Assembly (NCBI RefSeq): GCF_018614205.1
Contig: NZ_JAGGOS010000061.1
Coordinates: 1-64,000 of the forward strand
Direction: 5' to 3'
DNA length: 64,000 nt
Origin: Streptomyces sp. ISL-36
Lineage (GTDB): Bacteria; Actinomycetota; Actinomycetes; Streptomycetales; Streptomycetaceae
Made by a program: the position numbers and the translations under genes. This document shows positions 33,474 to 41,510 of this stretch, in pieces (within the stretch, counting starts at the first letter, position 1; every line of letters starts with the position of its first letter). Below the pieces are notes generated by a model, which saw only the letters and a list, made by a program, of their open reading frames with translations, did no database searches and was not told the origin of the DNA.

Positions 33474-35093
33474 TCATGCCTTGAGGTGGGTCAGGACGGA
33501 GCGCACCGCCTCCCGCACCGCCTGACGGGCCCCGTCGGTGGGGCCCGCCGTCTCGAAGCCGTGCAGGCCCTCCGGAACGTCGATCACCTCGATGTCCCGG
33601 CCGTGGGTCCGCGCGGCGACGAGGAACTCCTCGACGGTCGCCGCGATCTCGACGCGTTCCCGCTCCACCCGGGTCAGCACGATCGGCAGATTCCGGCCGG
33701 CCGCGCTCAGCGCGGACACGGGTCGGAAGCGAGTGTCGGTCAGTCCCCAGTTGGGCAACGGAGCGAGGATCGGGTACGACGCGGCCACGCAGCGCAGCCA
33801 CGGCGGGGGCTCCGCGATCCAGTCCGCCGAGATCAGCCCACCGGCGGAGAAGAACCAGAGTGCGACGCGGTCCGGGTCGACCCGCGGGTCGGCGCGGACG
33901 AGTTCGACCGCCGCGGCGACGTCCTCGGCCGCCCGCTCGTAGTCGGCCAGGGTGTGCAGCCGGTGGTCGATCGTCACGCCGACCGCGCCCAGGCCCGCCA
34001 CGTACCGGCCGTATCCGACGTAGACCGGCCAGTCGCGCGGCGTCGGCGTCAGGCCGGCCGGCAGGGGGCCGCCGTGGACGAACACCACCGCCGGCCGGGG
34101 TCCGTCCGCTTCGGGCAGGTGGAGGTCGACGTGACCCACCCGTTCGCGCGGCCGCTCCGGAACATCGAGGAGGAACGGCCGCAGATGTGTCGGCCGCTCG
34201 CCTGCCGAGGGGTCCAGCCGGTAGCCGTCCCCCGTCGCCGCCTTGAGCAGGACCGCGGCGAGCTCGTCCGGGGCGGAGAGCATCGGCCAGTGTCCGGTGT
34301 CGAGTTCGAAGAACGTCATGCGGCGGTCGGCAAGCTCCTGGAACCGGGGGTCGCCGAGCCTCACGAAGGCCTCGACCGTGGCGATGCGCGACCCGTTCCC
34401 GGTGCACAGGACACCGGTCGCCGGCAGCTCGGCGGCCGCGCCCGTCAGGTGGAGCGGCTGGGTGAGGGCGGCCCGCGGGTGAGGGGAGGCGAGGCGGGTC
34501 AGCCGGGCCAGCGCGTCGTCGGGGATGCCGGCGATGCTGCCCCAGCGCGGCCAGTCACCGGCCGCCGGCGGAGGGACCCCCCAGTCGGCTCCGCCCCTCG
34601 TTTCACCTCCAGTCCCCGTCCCCGTCCCAGTCCCAGTCCAAGACCCAGTCCCAGTCCAAGACCCAGATCCAGTCCCGGCCCCGCCCCCCGTCCCCTCTCC
34701 GGCTGTGTCCGCCTCGGCGAGGAGCAGTTCGCGCACCTTCTGGTCCGTGACCAGATGGAGTGCGGGCTCGCCGTCCCGAGGAATGCCGGTGTCCAGGTGG
34801 ACGATCCGGGCGATCCGGTCCGCGCGGCGGTCGGCCGCGCCGAGTACCGGGTGGATGCCGTAGTCGTGGCCGACGATCACCACGTCCGGCGCGTCCACGT
34901 GGTCGATCAGCTCGACCAGGTCCTGGATGTGCGTCTCCAGATCCGTGCCGGGCCCGGCCAGGTGGCGGCGGTCGCCGAGGCCGGTGAGCGTCGCCGGATG
35001 GACCTCGGCCCCCGACTCCCGCAGCAGACCGGCGAGTTCCCGCCAGACCCAGCCGCCGGTGTACGTGCCCGACACCAGGATGAATGCCGTCAT
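33474..35093 (-). CDS. Double alpha/beta-hydrolase fusion
   Basis: 539 aa with two hydrolase domains. Domain 1 (residues 1 to about 250) looks like the salicylate-esterase/EstC group: MTAFILVSGTYTGGWVWREL, catalytic His in ELDTGHWPML, but the nucleophile elbow is VGHDYG with Asp77 where Ser is normal, and the usual following GG is IH. Domain 2 (about 280-539) has FVHGGPLPAG, a WFFSAGG elbow with Ser and VIDVPEGLHGFE with a His. The linker is a Thr/Gly-rich repeat encoded by an 18-bp repeat. ATG 35093 is close to GAGG; GTG 35102 is an alternative. Divergent from MerR, with a MerR-type promoter. Dual activity or loss of domain 1 activity cannot be told from sequence. Confidence 0.85.
   Translation of the reverse strand: MTAFILVSGTYTGGWVWRELAGLLRESGAEVHPATLTGLGDRRHLAGPGTDLETHIQDLVELIDHVDAPDVVIVGHDYGIHPVLGAADRRADRIARIVHLDTGIPRDGEPALHLVTDQKVRELLLAEADTAGEGTGGGAGTGSGSWTGTGSWTGTGTGTGTGGETRGGADWGVPPPAAGDWPRWGSIAGIPDDALARLTRLASPHPRAALTQPLHLTGAAAELPATGVLCTGNGSRIATVEAFVRLGDPRFQELADRRMTFFELDTGHWPMLSAPDELAAVLLKAATGDGYRLDPSAGERPTHLRPFLLDVPERPRERVGHVDLHLPEADGPRPAVVFVHGGPLPAGLTPTPRDWPVYVGYGRYVAGLGAVGVTIDHRLHTLADYERAAEDVAAAVELVRADPRVDPDRVALWFFSAGGLISADWIAEPPPWLRCVAASYPILAPLPNWGLTDTRFRPVSALSAAGRNLPIVLTRVERERVEIAATVEEFLVAARTHGRDIEVIDVPEGLHGFETAGPTDGARQAVREAVRSVLTHLKA
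34610..34676 (-). repeat. Thr/Gly linker repeat inside the double hydrolase
   Basis: Two identical 18-bp units (34627-34644 and 34645-34662) within a longer run of GTCCC-type repeats that encode the (S/G)WTGTG-type linker. In frame and therefore tolerated. Confidence 0.85.
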
Positions 35094-35156
35094 GAACCTC
35101 ACCTCACGCTCTCTCGGTGCGCGGGGCGCCCGTACGGGCCGTCCGCGCTCGCCGGT

Positions 35157-35187
35157 ACCGTAGGAACTCCCCCTGAGGGAGGTTCAA
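35157..35187 (-). promoter_or_regulatory. MerR-type promoter for the double hydrolase
   Basis: On the minus strand: -35 TTGAAC (35187-35182), a 19-bp spacer and -10 TACGGT (35162-35157). The spacer holds the dyad CTCCC-CCTGA-GGGAG (35167-35181), exactly the design of MerR-activated promoters with an overlong spacer. Confidence 0.8.
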
Positions 35188-35190
35188 GCC

Positions 35191-36108
35191 TTGTCGCCTG
35201 ACGACATGTGGAGCATCGGAGAGCTCGCCGCGCGCGCAGGTGTCTCCGTCAAGACCGTCCGCTTCTACTCGGACCGGGGTCTGCTGCCCGAGGCCGCCCG
35301 CAGCGCCGGGGGACACCGCCGGTACGGCCCCCAGGCACTCGACCGGCTCCGTCTGATCCGTTCGCTGCGGACGTTGGACCTTCCGGTTCCGGATGTGGGG
35401 CGGGTTCTCGACGAGGAGGACGCCCTGGAGGACGTCATCGCCGGACAGCTGAGGGAACTGGGCTCCCAACTCGCCGCCCTCCGCTGGCGCGAGGCCGCCC
35501 TGACCCTCCTGCGGGACTGCCCCGCGGGGGAGCGTGTCGAGCGACTGCGGCTCGTCGGGGCCGTGACCGCCCCACCCAGTACGGAACCCCTCGCGCGGTT
35601 CTGGCGGCGCTGGCTGCCGCCACGGCTCCCGGCCCGGGTGGTGTCGTCGATCCTCGAACAGACGGTTCCGCAGCCCCCGGCGGACCCGGCACCGGCCCAG
35701 GTGCTGGCCTTCGCCCGGCTCCACGCCTTCGTCTCCCGCCCCTGCGTCGGCAACGACCGCGGCCAGCCCGCGGCTCACCGGGCGGACGGGGGCCATCGAC
35801 CGGCGGTCCTCTACGACGGACTCACGGAGGCGTACGCCCTGGCGGCCCCGGCCCTACGAGCGGGACGCGCGCCGCACGCGGGAGACGCGCTCGACTGCTT
35901 CGTCGCCGCGTACACGCGCTCGCGGGGGGTGAGCGACACGCCCGACTTCCGGCGCCGACTGCGGGAAGTCCTCGCGGCGGACCCCCGCATCGACCACTAC
36001 TGGCAGCTCGCCGCCGAACTGGCCGACCCCGCACACCCCACGCCCGGGGCGGCACACGACTGGCTGCTGGCCGCGCTCCACGGCGACATCGAGACCTGGG
36101 CCGCCTGA
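35191..36108 (+). CDS. MerR-family transcriptional regulator
   Basis: 305 aa. The MerR HTH begins at residue 6: MWSIGELAARAGVSVKTVRFYSDRGLLPEAARSAGGHRRYG. The C-terminal 200 residues form an uncharacterised sensor domain. TTG 35191 has GAGGGAGG 8 bases upstream. It likely twists the divergent promoter to turn on the double hydrolase when a ligand binds. Which ligand is not known; no metal Cys cluster is visible. Confidence 0.88.
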   Translation: MSPDDMWSIGELAARAGVSVKTVRFYSDRGLLPEAARSAGGHRRYGPQALDRLRLIRSLRTLDLPVPDVGRVLDEEDALEDVIAGQLRELGSQLAALRWREAALTLLRDCPAGERVERLRLVGAVTAPPSTEPLARFWRRWLPPRLPARVVSSILEQTVPQPPADPAPAQVLAFARLHAFVSRPCVGNDRGQPAAHRADGGHRPAVLYDGLTEAYALAAPALRAGRAPHAGDALDCFVAAYTRSRGVSDTPDFRRRLREVLAADPRIDHYWQLAAELADPAHPTPGAAHDWLLAALHGDIETWAA

Positions 36109-36227
36109 CGAGACCGCCTGAGCCGCCGGCATCACCGCTCATCGCCTGATCAGCCACGCGGACGAACCCGAGCCCGCTGCCACCGTCCGGCGCAGTTTCA
36201 AAGACGACCGCTTCCCACCTCTACGAC

Positions 36228-36446
36228 CTACGGGGACGCGGCGGTGTTCCCGTCGTCTGCCGGGAGGGCGACGGACCACTGGCCGACCTCCCGGTAGGCC
36301 GAGTCGTAGACGCTCTCGCGGCAGCCCGGCTCCAGGGAGTAGTGGCGCAGGTTGCCGGCCCAATAGCGCAGGATGCGGCCGAGTTCGGTGGCGGCGTTGT
36401 CGTGAAAGGCAGGGTCGCTCATGTCGATCTCAAGAAGGAACTTCAT
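36228..36446 (-). CDS. Small conserved hypothetical protein
   Basis: 72 aa from ATG 36446 (79 aa if ATG 36467 is used). Reads MKFLLEIDMSDPAFHDNAATELGRILRYWAGNLRHY, a compact alpha/beta protein common in Streptomyces genomes. No catalytic motif. The start has only GGAAGG almost next to it. Divergent from the TioE-type regulator gene, sharing a small dyad in between. Confidence 0.75.
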   Translation of the reverse strand: MKFLLEIDMSDPAFHDNAATELGRILRYWAGNLRHYSLEPGCRESVYDSAYREVGQWSVALPADDGNTAASP

Positions 36447-36469
36447 GCCTTCCAGTGTTTCATTCAAGT

Positions 36470-36481
36470 GCTTCGTGAAGC
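36470..36481. promoter_or_regulatory. Small dyad between the 72-aa gene and the double MerR
   Basis: GCTTC-GT-GAAGC, 5-bp arms around GT, with partly symmetric flanks. Could be the operator of the double MerR regulator. Confidence 0.4.
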
Positions 36482-36553
36482 TTTGTCACGCAGGCCGCCA
36501 GGTACTACCGCATTCTCTGTGCTGTAACCCTCAAATGCAGGTGAGGCAGCCAG

Positions 36554-37357
36554 ATGAGAGCGATCGACGTCGCCCGCACTGCGGGCATCTCCGCGCAGCA
36601 GGTGCGCAACTACGTGGACGGCCTGCTGCTGCCCCCGGTCCAGCGCACCGACAGCGGCTACCGCGTCTTCACCGAGGCACACGTTCTCGCGCTCGCCGCT
36701 GTCCGTGCGCTCGCCGACGGACACGGCTGGCCGGCCGCTCGTACCGTCATGCGGGCCCTCCACGGCGACGACCTGCCGGCGGCCTTGGCATCCCTCGACG
36801 CCGCCCACGCCGAGCTCGACCGCGAGCGGACCGCGTTGGCCACCGTGCTCACCGCCTTCGGCACAGCCTTGACGGACGCGGACGCGGACGTCGACCCGGA
36901 CGCGAACGCCGACCCGGGCGGGCACGCGGACGCCGACGCCAAGGTCGCCATGAACCGGACCGGCCATGCGCAGGGCGGCCTGCAGGCCGTCGGCCCCCTG
37001 CGTATCGGGCAGGTGGCCGCGGCCGTCGGCGTGCGGACACCCGTGCTCCGGTTCTGGGAGGCGCGCGGTCTGCTCCGCCCGGACCGCGAGCGCGGCACCG
37101 GCTACCGCGTCTACGGCCCGGCCGAGACCCGCCTGGCGCACGTCGTCGCCCTGCTCCGCCGAGGCCACTACCCCCTGGAGACGATCGACGCGATCCTCGG
37201 CGAACTGCGCACCACGGGCAACCCCGAACGCGTTCGCGCCGAACTGACCCGCCGCGAACACGACGTCAACCGCCGCAGCCTGCGCGCCCTGGCCGCAGCG
37301 GGCGCCCTCCACGCCTATCTGGCCCACCGTGGTGTGACGAGGTCCGCCGACGCGTAG
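36554..37357 (+). CDS. TioE-type regulator with two MerR HTH domains
   Basis: 267 aa. Two complete MerR-like winged helices in one chain: MRAIDVARTAGISAQQVRNYVDGLLLPPVQRTDSGYRVF (residues 1-39) and PLRIGQVAAAVGVRTPVLRFWEARGLLRPDRERGTGYRVYG (about 146-186), joined by a helix and a D/A-rich repeat (DADADVDPDANADPGGHADADA). This matches the TioE family named after the thiocoraline cluster. It probably binds asymmetrical sites. ATG 36554 follows AGGTGAGG. No target is known. The two HTH may let one monomer act as a pseudo-dimer. Confidence 0.85.
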   Translation: MRAIDVARTAGISAQQVRNYVDGLLLPPVQRTDSGYRVFTEAHVLALAAVRALADGHGWPAARTVMRALHGDDLPAALASLDAAHAELDRERTALATVLTAFGTALTDADADVDPDANADPGGHADADAKVAMNRTGHAQGGLQAVGPLRIGQVAAAVGVRTPVLRFWEARGLLRPDRERGTGYRVYGPAETRLAHVVALLRRGHYPLETIDAILGELRTTGNPERVRAELTRREHDVNRRSLRALAAAGALHAYLAHRGVTRSADA

Positions 37358-37372
37358 CGCGGCGGGCGGCCG

Positions 37373-38797
37373 TCAACCTGCGAAGGGGCCCCGGAGGCTG
37401 GCCCCCTGCGAACGAAGCTCGCGCTGGACCGCGTTCACCGCGATGTCCTGCGGGCGTTTGCCCTGGGCCGCGGCAAGAGCCGCACAGACGCCCGCCGCCT
37501 GCCCGGTGGCCATCGAGATCGGCATCACACGGTACGAGGAGTGGGCCACGTGGTCGCCCGAGATGCAGCGGCCCGCGACCAGTACCCGGTCCACGTCACG
37601 GGGGAAGAGACAGCGCAGAGGAATGTCGTACGACTCGCCGCGAGGAAGTCGTCTGAGCGTGGTGCCGCGGCCGCTCGGATTGTGGATGTCCACCGGGTAG
37701 GCCCCGCGGGCGATGGCGTCGCCGAACGTGCGGGCACTCAGCACGTCATCGCCCGTCAGCTGGTACTCGCCGACGATCCGGCGCGTCTCGCGGACACCGA
37801 CCTGCACGCCGCTCTGCACGACGTACGACTCGGCGAAGCCCGGCACGCGGTCCCGGAGGAAGCGGGCGATCTGCGCCATCTGGCGGTGAGCGGTGAACTC
37901 GGCACGCGTGAGGTCCCAGACACTGGTGCCGAGCACTTCCGTCACGCGGGTGGAGTTGACCGCGATCTCCCCGGGGTTCGGAGTGGCGAAGAAGAGGATG
38001 TCCTCGCGCGGCAGGTCGAGTTCCCCGGCATCGGTGGCGGCGCGGACCAGGTCCCACAGTCCGTGCACCCCCTTCCACTGGTCCGGGTGGGCTCGGGCGT
38101 AGGACGCGAACTCCTCATGGTCGAAGCGGACCATGCGGAACATCAGCGTCATGGGCTGGGTCCAGCCGTCCTCCGGCCGGCCGAGGTCGTACGCGGCGCC
38201 GGCCGCGGCGGCGATGTCGCCGTCCCCGGTGCAGTCGACGATCACGTCCGCGTCGATGACGACCGGTCCGGATTTCGTCTCGAACACCGCTCGCGCCCGG
38301 TCGGGAAGCATCTGGACGTCGGAGGCGAAGGCGTGCAGCAGCGTGCGGACCTCGTGGGTCTCCAGCAGCTCGTAGAGGACCAGCTTGAACAGCTCCGCGT
38401 CGAAGGGCACCGTGTACCCGGTCTCGATCGACGGGCGGATCGCCGCGCGCGCACGCACCAGCTGCTCCAGCAACACCCACAGCACGCCGCCGACGACCGG
38501 TTCGCCCTCCCCGTGATCGGGTGGCAGCAACCGTGCCGAGTCGCCGACGACGGCCTGTTTGACCTCGTTGTGGAAGCTCATCAGCGGCATCACCAGCGCC
38601 GCGGTGGCGTTGCCCCCGAGAAATCCGTACCGCTCGACCAACACCACCTGAGCACCCGCGCTCGCGGCGCCCAGAGCCGCGCCGATGCCCGCCGGTCCGC
38701 CGCCGATCACCAGAACCTGCGTGGAGCCGGCGTGCGTCGCCCGGCGTGGGGGCAATTCCACGCTGTGGGGCACGCGGGGCGGCATCAGATAGGTCAC
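37373..38797 (-). CDS. FAD-dependent oxidoreductase (FAD_oxidored family)
   Basis: 474 aa. The dinucleotide motif is VLVIGGGPAGIGAALGAASAGAQVVLVERYGFLGGNAT; VDCTGDGDIAAAAGA and the C-terminal VLVAGRCISGDHVAHSSYRVMPISMATGQAAG are family hallmarks. Oxidises an unknown substrate; no signal sequence. GTG 38797 has GGAGGAA 4 bases upstream. It follows the polysaccharide pyruvyl transferase gene on the same strand after 89 bp containing short repeats. Confidence 0.85.
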   Translation of the reverse strand: MTYLMPPRVPHSVELPPRRATHAGSTQVLVIGGGPAGIGAALGAASAGAQVVLVERYGFLGGNATAALVMPLMSFHNEVKQAVVGDSARLLPPDHGEGEPVVGGVLWVLLEQLVRARAAIRPSIETGYTVPFDAELFKLVLYELLETHEVRTLLHAFASDVQMLPDRARAVFETKSGPVVIDADVIVDCTGDGDIAAAAGAAYDLGRPEDGWTQPMTLMFRMVRFDHEEFASYARAHPDQWKGVHGLWDLVRAATDAGELDLPREDILFFATPNPGEIAVNSTRVTEVLGTSVWDLTRAEFTAHRQMAQIARFLRDRVPGFAESYVVQSGVQVGVRETRRIVGEYQLTGDDVLSARTFGDAIARGAYPVDIHNPSGRGTTLRRLPRGESYDIPLRCLFPRDVDRVLVAGRCISGDHVAHSSYRVMPISMATGQAAGVCAALAAAQGKRPQDIAVNAVQRELRSQGASLRGPFAG

Positions 38798-38807
38798 GGT
38801 TCCTCCG

Positions 38808-38853
38808 TGGAAATCGTCGAAATCGTGGAAGTCTTGGAAGTCGTGGACGTCGG
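38808..38853. repeat. 9-bp-periodic repeat between pyruvyl transferase and oxidoreductase genes
   Basis: Degenerate copies of the GTCGTGGAA-type motif at 9-bp intervals. It would encode an Asp-Phe-His pattern if read through, but no gene covers it. The oxidoreductase ribosome site is directly downstream. Confidence 0.6.
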
Positions 38854-38886
38854 TGGCCCTTGTGGGCTCACCGGTCGGCCGGCCGG

Positions 38887-40059
38887 TCAGCCGGTCCCGG
38901 AGACCGCCGCCGGCTCGGGGCTGTGGTCGAGCGGCCGGGGAGCGGTGTAGTCGAGGAAGGTGAGGAGCCGGTCGGCGGTCTCGGCCGCCCGCAGCTTCAT
39001 CGACGCCGTACGGCTGGCGATATGAGCCACGCGAGCGGGCCGTTCGTCCCACAGACGGTCCACTTCGGCCAGGAGCGGACCCGCGGCCTCCCTGACCACA
39101 CCGCGCAGGGCGGGCGCGCCGATCTGCTGGGCGAAGTCGAAAACCTTCCCGGCGTACGGCAGGGGGAGCAGGGGGATCCCGGCGAGGGCGGCGAAGATCA
39201 GGAAATGCAGCCGCATGCCGATGGCCAGGTCCAGCTGTTTGACGATGTCGAGGACCTGGTGCGGGGTGTAGGCGCCGTGCAGCACATGGCTGCGATCGGC
39301 GTTGATCATGTGTGACACCACCGCGTGCGAGTGCCGGATGTCGTCGCGTTCCATCGGGACGAAGACGACGTGCGCGTCCAGCCGGTGGGCGAGGAAATCG
39401 CCCACGTTCGCAAGGAGCTCGTGGTATCCCTCTTCGTCGAGGTGCTCGGCCGCGCGGCCGGGCTCACGCACACTCATCCCCACGAGGCGGATCCCGGCCG
39501 GCACTCCCTCGGCGCGGAGCAGCCCTGCACCGCTGTTCCCAGGTTCGAGCAGCAGCGCCGGGTCGGCGGTGACGGAGATGGGCCGGGTCAGCCCGGCCTC
39601 TTCCAGCACCAGCTTCGACTCCTCGTCGCGGACCGTCACCTCGGCTGCCTCGGAGAGTGTCGTACGGATCCACGCGCAGTCGGCTTCGTCGGTGAGGGGG
39701 CCGGCGCCGACGGCATAGGCGAAGACGGGGACGCCGAGATCCTGCGCCGTCCGGGCCAGCCGCAGGTAACGGCGTGCCTCGGTGTTGTACAGGATCCCGC
39801 CCCCACCGACCACGAGCGCGCTGAGCCGGCGCAGGTGCTCGGAGATCTCGTCCCGGCACACCCCTTCCCAGCCGACCACCTCGACGTCCGGATGGGCCTG
39901 GCGGCTGTGCGCGGGGTTGCGGGAGAAGAGCATCACCCGTACGTCCGGACGCCCGAGCCGGAGGCTGTCCAGCATGGCGGTGAGGATCGCCTCGTCACCG
40001 ACATTGCATCCGCCGTAAGAGCCCAGCACCCCTACGGTCACGTTGCTCAGGTCGCTCAT
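38887..40059 (-). CDS. Polysaccharide pyruvyl transferase (CsaB-type)
   Basis: 390 aa. Begins SNVTVGVLGSYGGCNVGDEAIL, with VVGGGGILYNTEARRYL, AYAVGAGP, GMSVREPG and a C-terminal GMRLHFLIFAALAGIPLLPLPYAGKVFDF. These fit the PS_pyruv_trans fold, which adds pyruvate ketals to cell-wall or surface polysaccharides. ATG 40059 is preceded by GAGGGGGT. The acceptor polymer is not encoded here. A cotranscribed FAD oxidoreductase follows. Confidence 0.88.
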   Translation of the reverse strand: MSDLSNVTVGVLGSYGGCNVGDEAILTAMLDSLRLGRPDVRVMLFSRNPAHSRQAHPDVEVVGWEGVCRDEISEHLRRLSALVVGGGGILYNTEARRYLRLARTAQDLGVPVFAYAVGAGPLTDEADCAWIRTTLSEAAEVTVRDEESKLVLEEAGLTRPISVTADPALLLEPGNSGAGLLRAEGVPAGIRLVGMSVREPGRAAEHLDEEGYHELLANVGDFLAHRLDAHVVFVPMERDDIRHSHAVVSHMINADRSHVLHGAYTPHQVLDIVKQLDLAIGMRLHFLIFAALAGIPLLPLPYAGKVFDFAQQIGAPALRGVVREAAGPLLAEVDRLWDERPARVAHIASRTASMKLRAAETADRLLTFLDYTAPRPLDHSPEPAAVSGTG

Positions 40060-40397
40060 GGTCGACCCCCTCGCGTCGCTTGTCACCGGAGATGTTCCCC
40101 GTAGGCCTCGTGGTGGAAGGAGGGTGTGCGGGCGTGCGGCCCGACCGCCGGAGTACCGGCCCGGCGCCAGGACAGGGGGCACCCCTTTCGCGCGCCCCAC
40201 CACCAGTTGACCCCATGAGGCATGTTTGCGCCTCTCAAGAGAGTTTCCGCGGCGTGCAGCGGTCGTCCACGGCCGCCGGAGCCCGGCCGCCCGACATGGT
40301 GAGGACCGAGACGTTCGACTGCTTCTCGGGGGGTGACCAGGGCGCCGGGACGATCGTTGATCACCCCGGCGGATCCGGTCGGCGAGGAGGACATCCT
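40060..40397. other. Divergent intergenic region, no gene seen
   Basis: These 338 bp separate the pyruvyl transferase and lactonase genes. I see a small dyad CTCTC-AA-GAGAG near 40237 but no convincing coding frame or classical promoter. Confidence 0.45.
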
Positions 40398-41486
40398 GTG
40401 AGTGACACACAGAGCGGTATGCACACGGACCAGGGCGGGGGACAGCGGGCGTACTGGGCGTACATCGGCTCGTTCACCTCGGGCGGCGGCCGAGGCATCA
40501 CCGTCGCGGCCGTCGACCCGGAGACCGGGGCGCTGACACCGCGCACGACCTTCGATCCCTGCGTGAACCCTTCGTGCCTCACCCTCGCCCGAGACACCGG
40601 GGTGCTCTACGCGGTGAGCGATACGGAGCAGGGTGCGGCCCGCGCCCTCCGGACCGGTAGCGACGGGAGCCTGAGCCCTCTCGGCCCGCCCGTCGAGGTG
40701 GGTGCGTCCGGCCCCGCGTACCTGAGCCTGGCGGGAAGCAGGCTGCTGACGGCGAACTACGCTTCCGGCACCGTGAGCAGCCTGTCGGTGGGGGATGACG
40801 GCAGCCTGTCGGGACCCGCGCGCTCCTTCGCTCACCGGGGTTCCGGCCCCGATGCCGACAGGCAGGCAGGGCCGCACGCCCACCAGGTGCTGACCGATCC
40901 CAGCGGCCGTTGGGTGCTCACGGTGGATCTCGGCACCGATTCGGTGCGGGTCTGCACCCTGGACCAGGACACCGGCGAGCTCCGGGGCCACGGCGAGACG
41001 CTGCTGCGCGCCGGGTCCGGGCCTCGTCATCTCGCCTTCCACCCGGACGGCGAGACGGTCTACGTCCTGCACGAGCTGGAACCCCAGATGACCGTCTGCC
41101 ACTGGGATGCGGCGTCCGGTCGTCTCGACCCCCTCTCGGAAGTCGCGATCGACACCGAAGGTGCCCCGGAAGGGGTACGGGTCTACCCCTCCGTCGTCTG
41201 CGTCGCGTCCGACGGGCGCTTCGTCTGGGCCGCGGTACGGGGCAGCGACACGCTCCTCACGTTCTCCCTCACCGACGGAGCCGACAAGCCGCGGCTCACG
41301 GACGGCGTGGCGTGCGGCGGCAACTGGCCGCGCGATCTCGTGGCCGACCCCGCGGGGCGCCGGCTGTACGTGGCCAACGAATGGTCCGGGGACATCACCT
41401 GGTTCGACATCGACGGGCCGAGCGGGCGGCTACGCCACGCCGGCGCCTTGTCGGTACCGGCCGCCGCCTGCGTGGTCTTCTCCTGA
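40398..41486 (+). CDS. Lactonase-family beta-propeller (6-phosphogluconolactonase/YbhE-like)
   Basis: 362 aa. Seven-bladed propeller repeats: GIGTTAVD-type blades, HQVLTDPSGRWVLTVDLGTDSV, GPRHLAFHPDGETVYVLHELE and NWPRDLVADPAGRRLYVANEWSGDI. The catalytic-site region of the Pgl group is at GPRHLAF. GTG 40398 with GGCGAGGAGG 7 bases upstream. Substrate is a sugar lactone or similar; no pentose phosphate neighbours. Confidence 0.85.
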   Translation: MSDTQSGMHTDQGGGQRAYWAYIGSFTSGGGRGITVAAVDPETGALTPRTTFDPCVNPSCLTLARDTGVLYAVSDTEQGAARALRTGSDGSLSPLGPPVEVGASGPAYLSLAGSRLLTANYASGTVSSLSVGDDGSLSGPARSFAHRGSGPDADRQAGPHAHQVLTDPSGRWVLTVDLGTDSVRVCTLDQDTGELRGHGETLLRAGSGPRHLAFHPDGETVYVLHELEPQMTVCHWDAASGRLDPLSEVAIDTEGAPEGVRVYPSVVCVASDGRFVWAAVRGSDTLLTFSLTDGADKPRLTDGVACGGNWPRDLVADPAGRRLYVANEWSGDITWFDIDGPSGRLRHAGALSVPAAACVVFS

Positions 41487-41510
41487 CCGTCGTGTCGGCG
41501 TCAGGACGGA

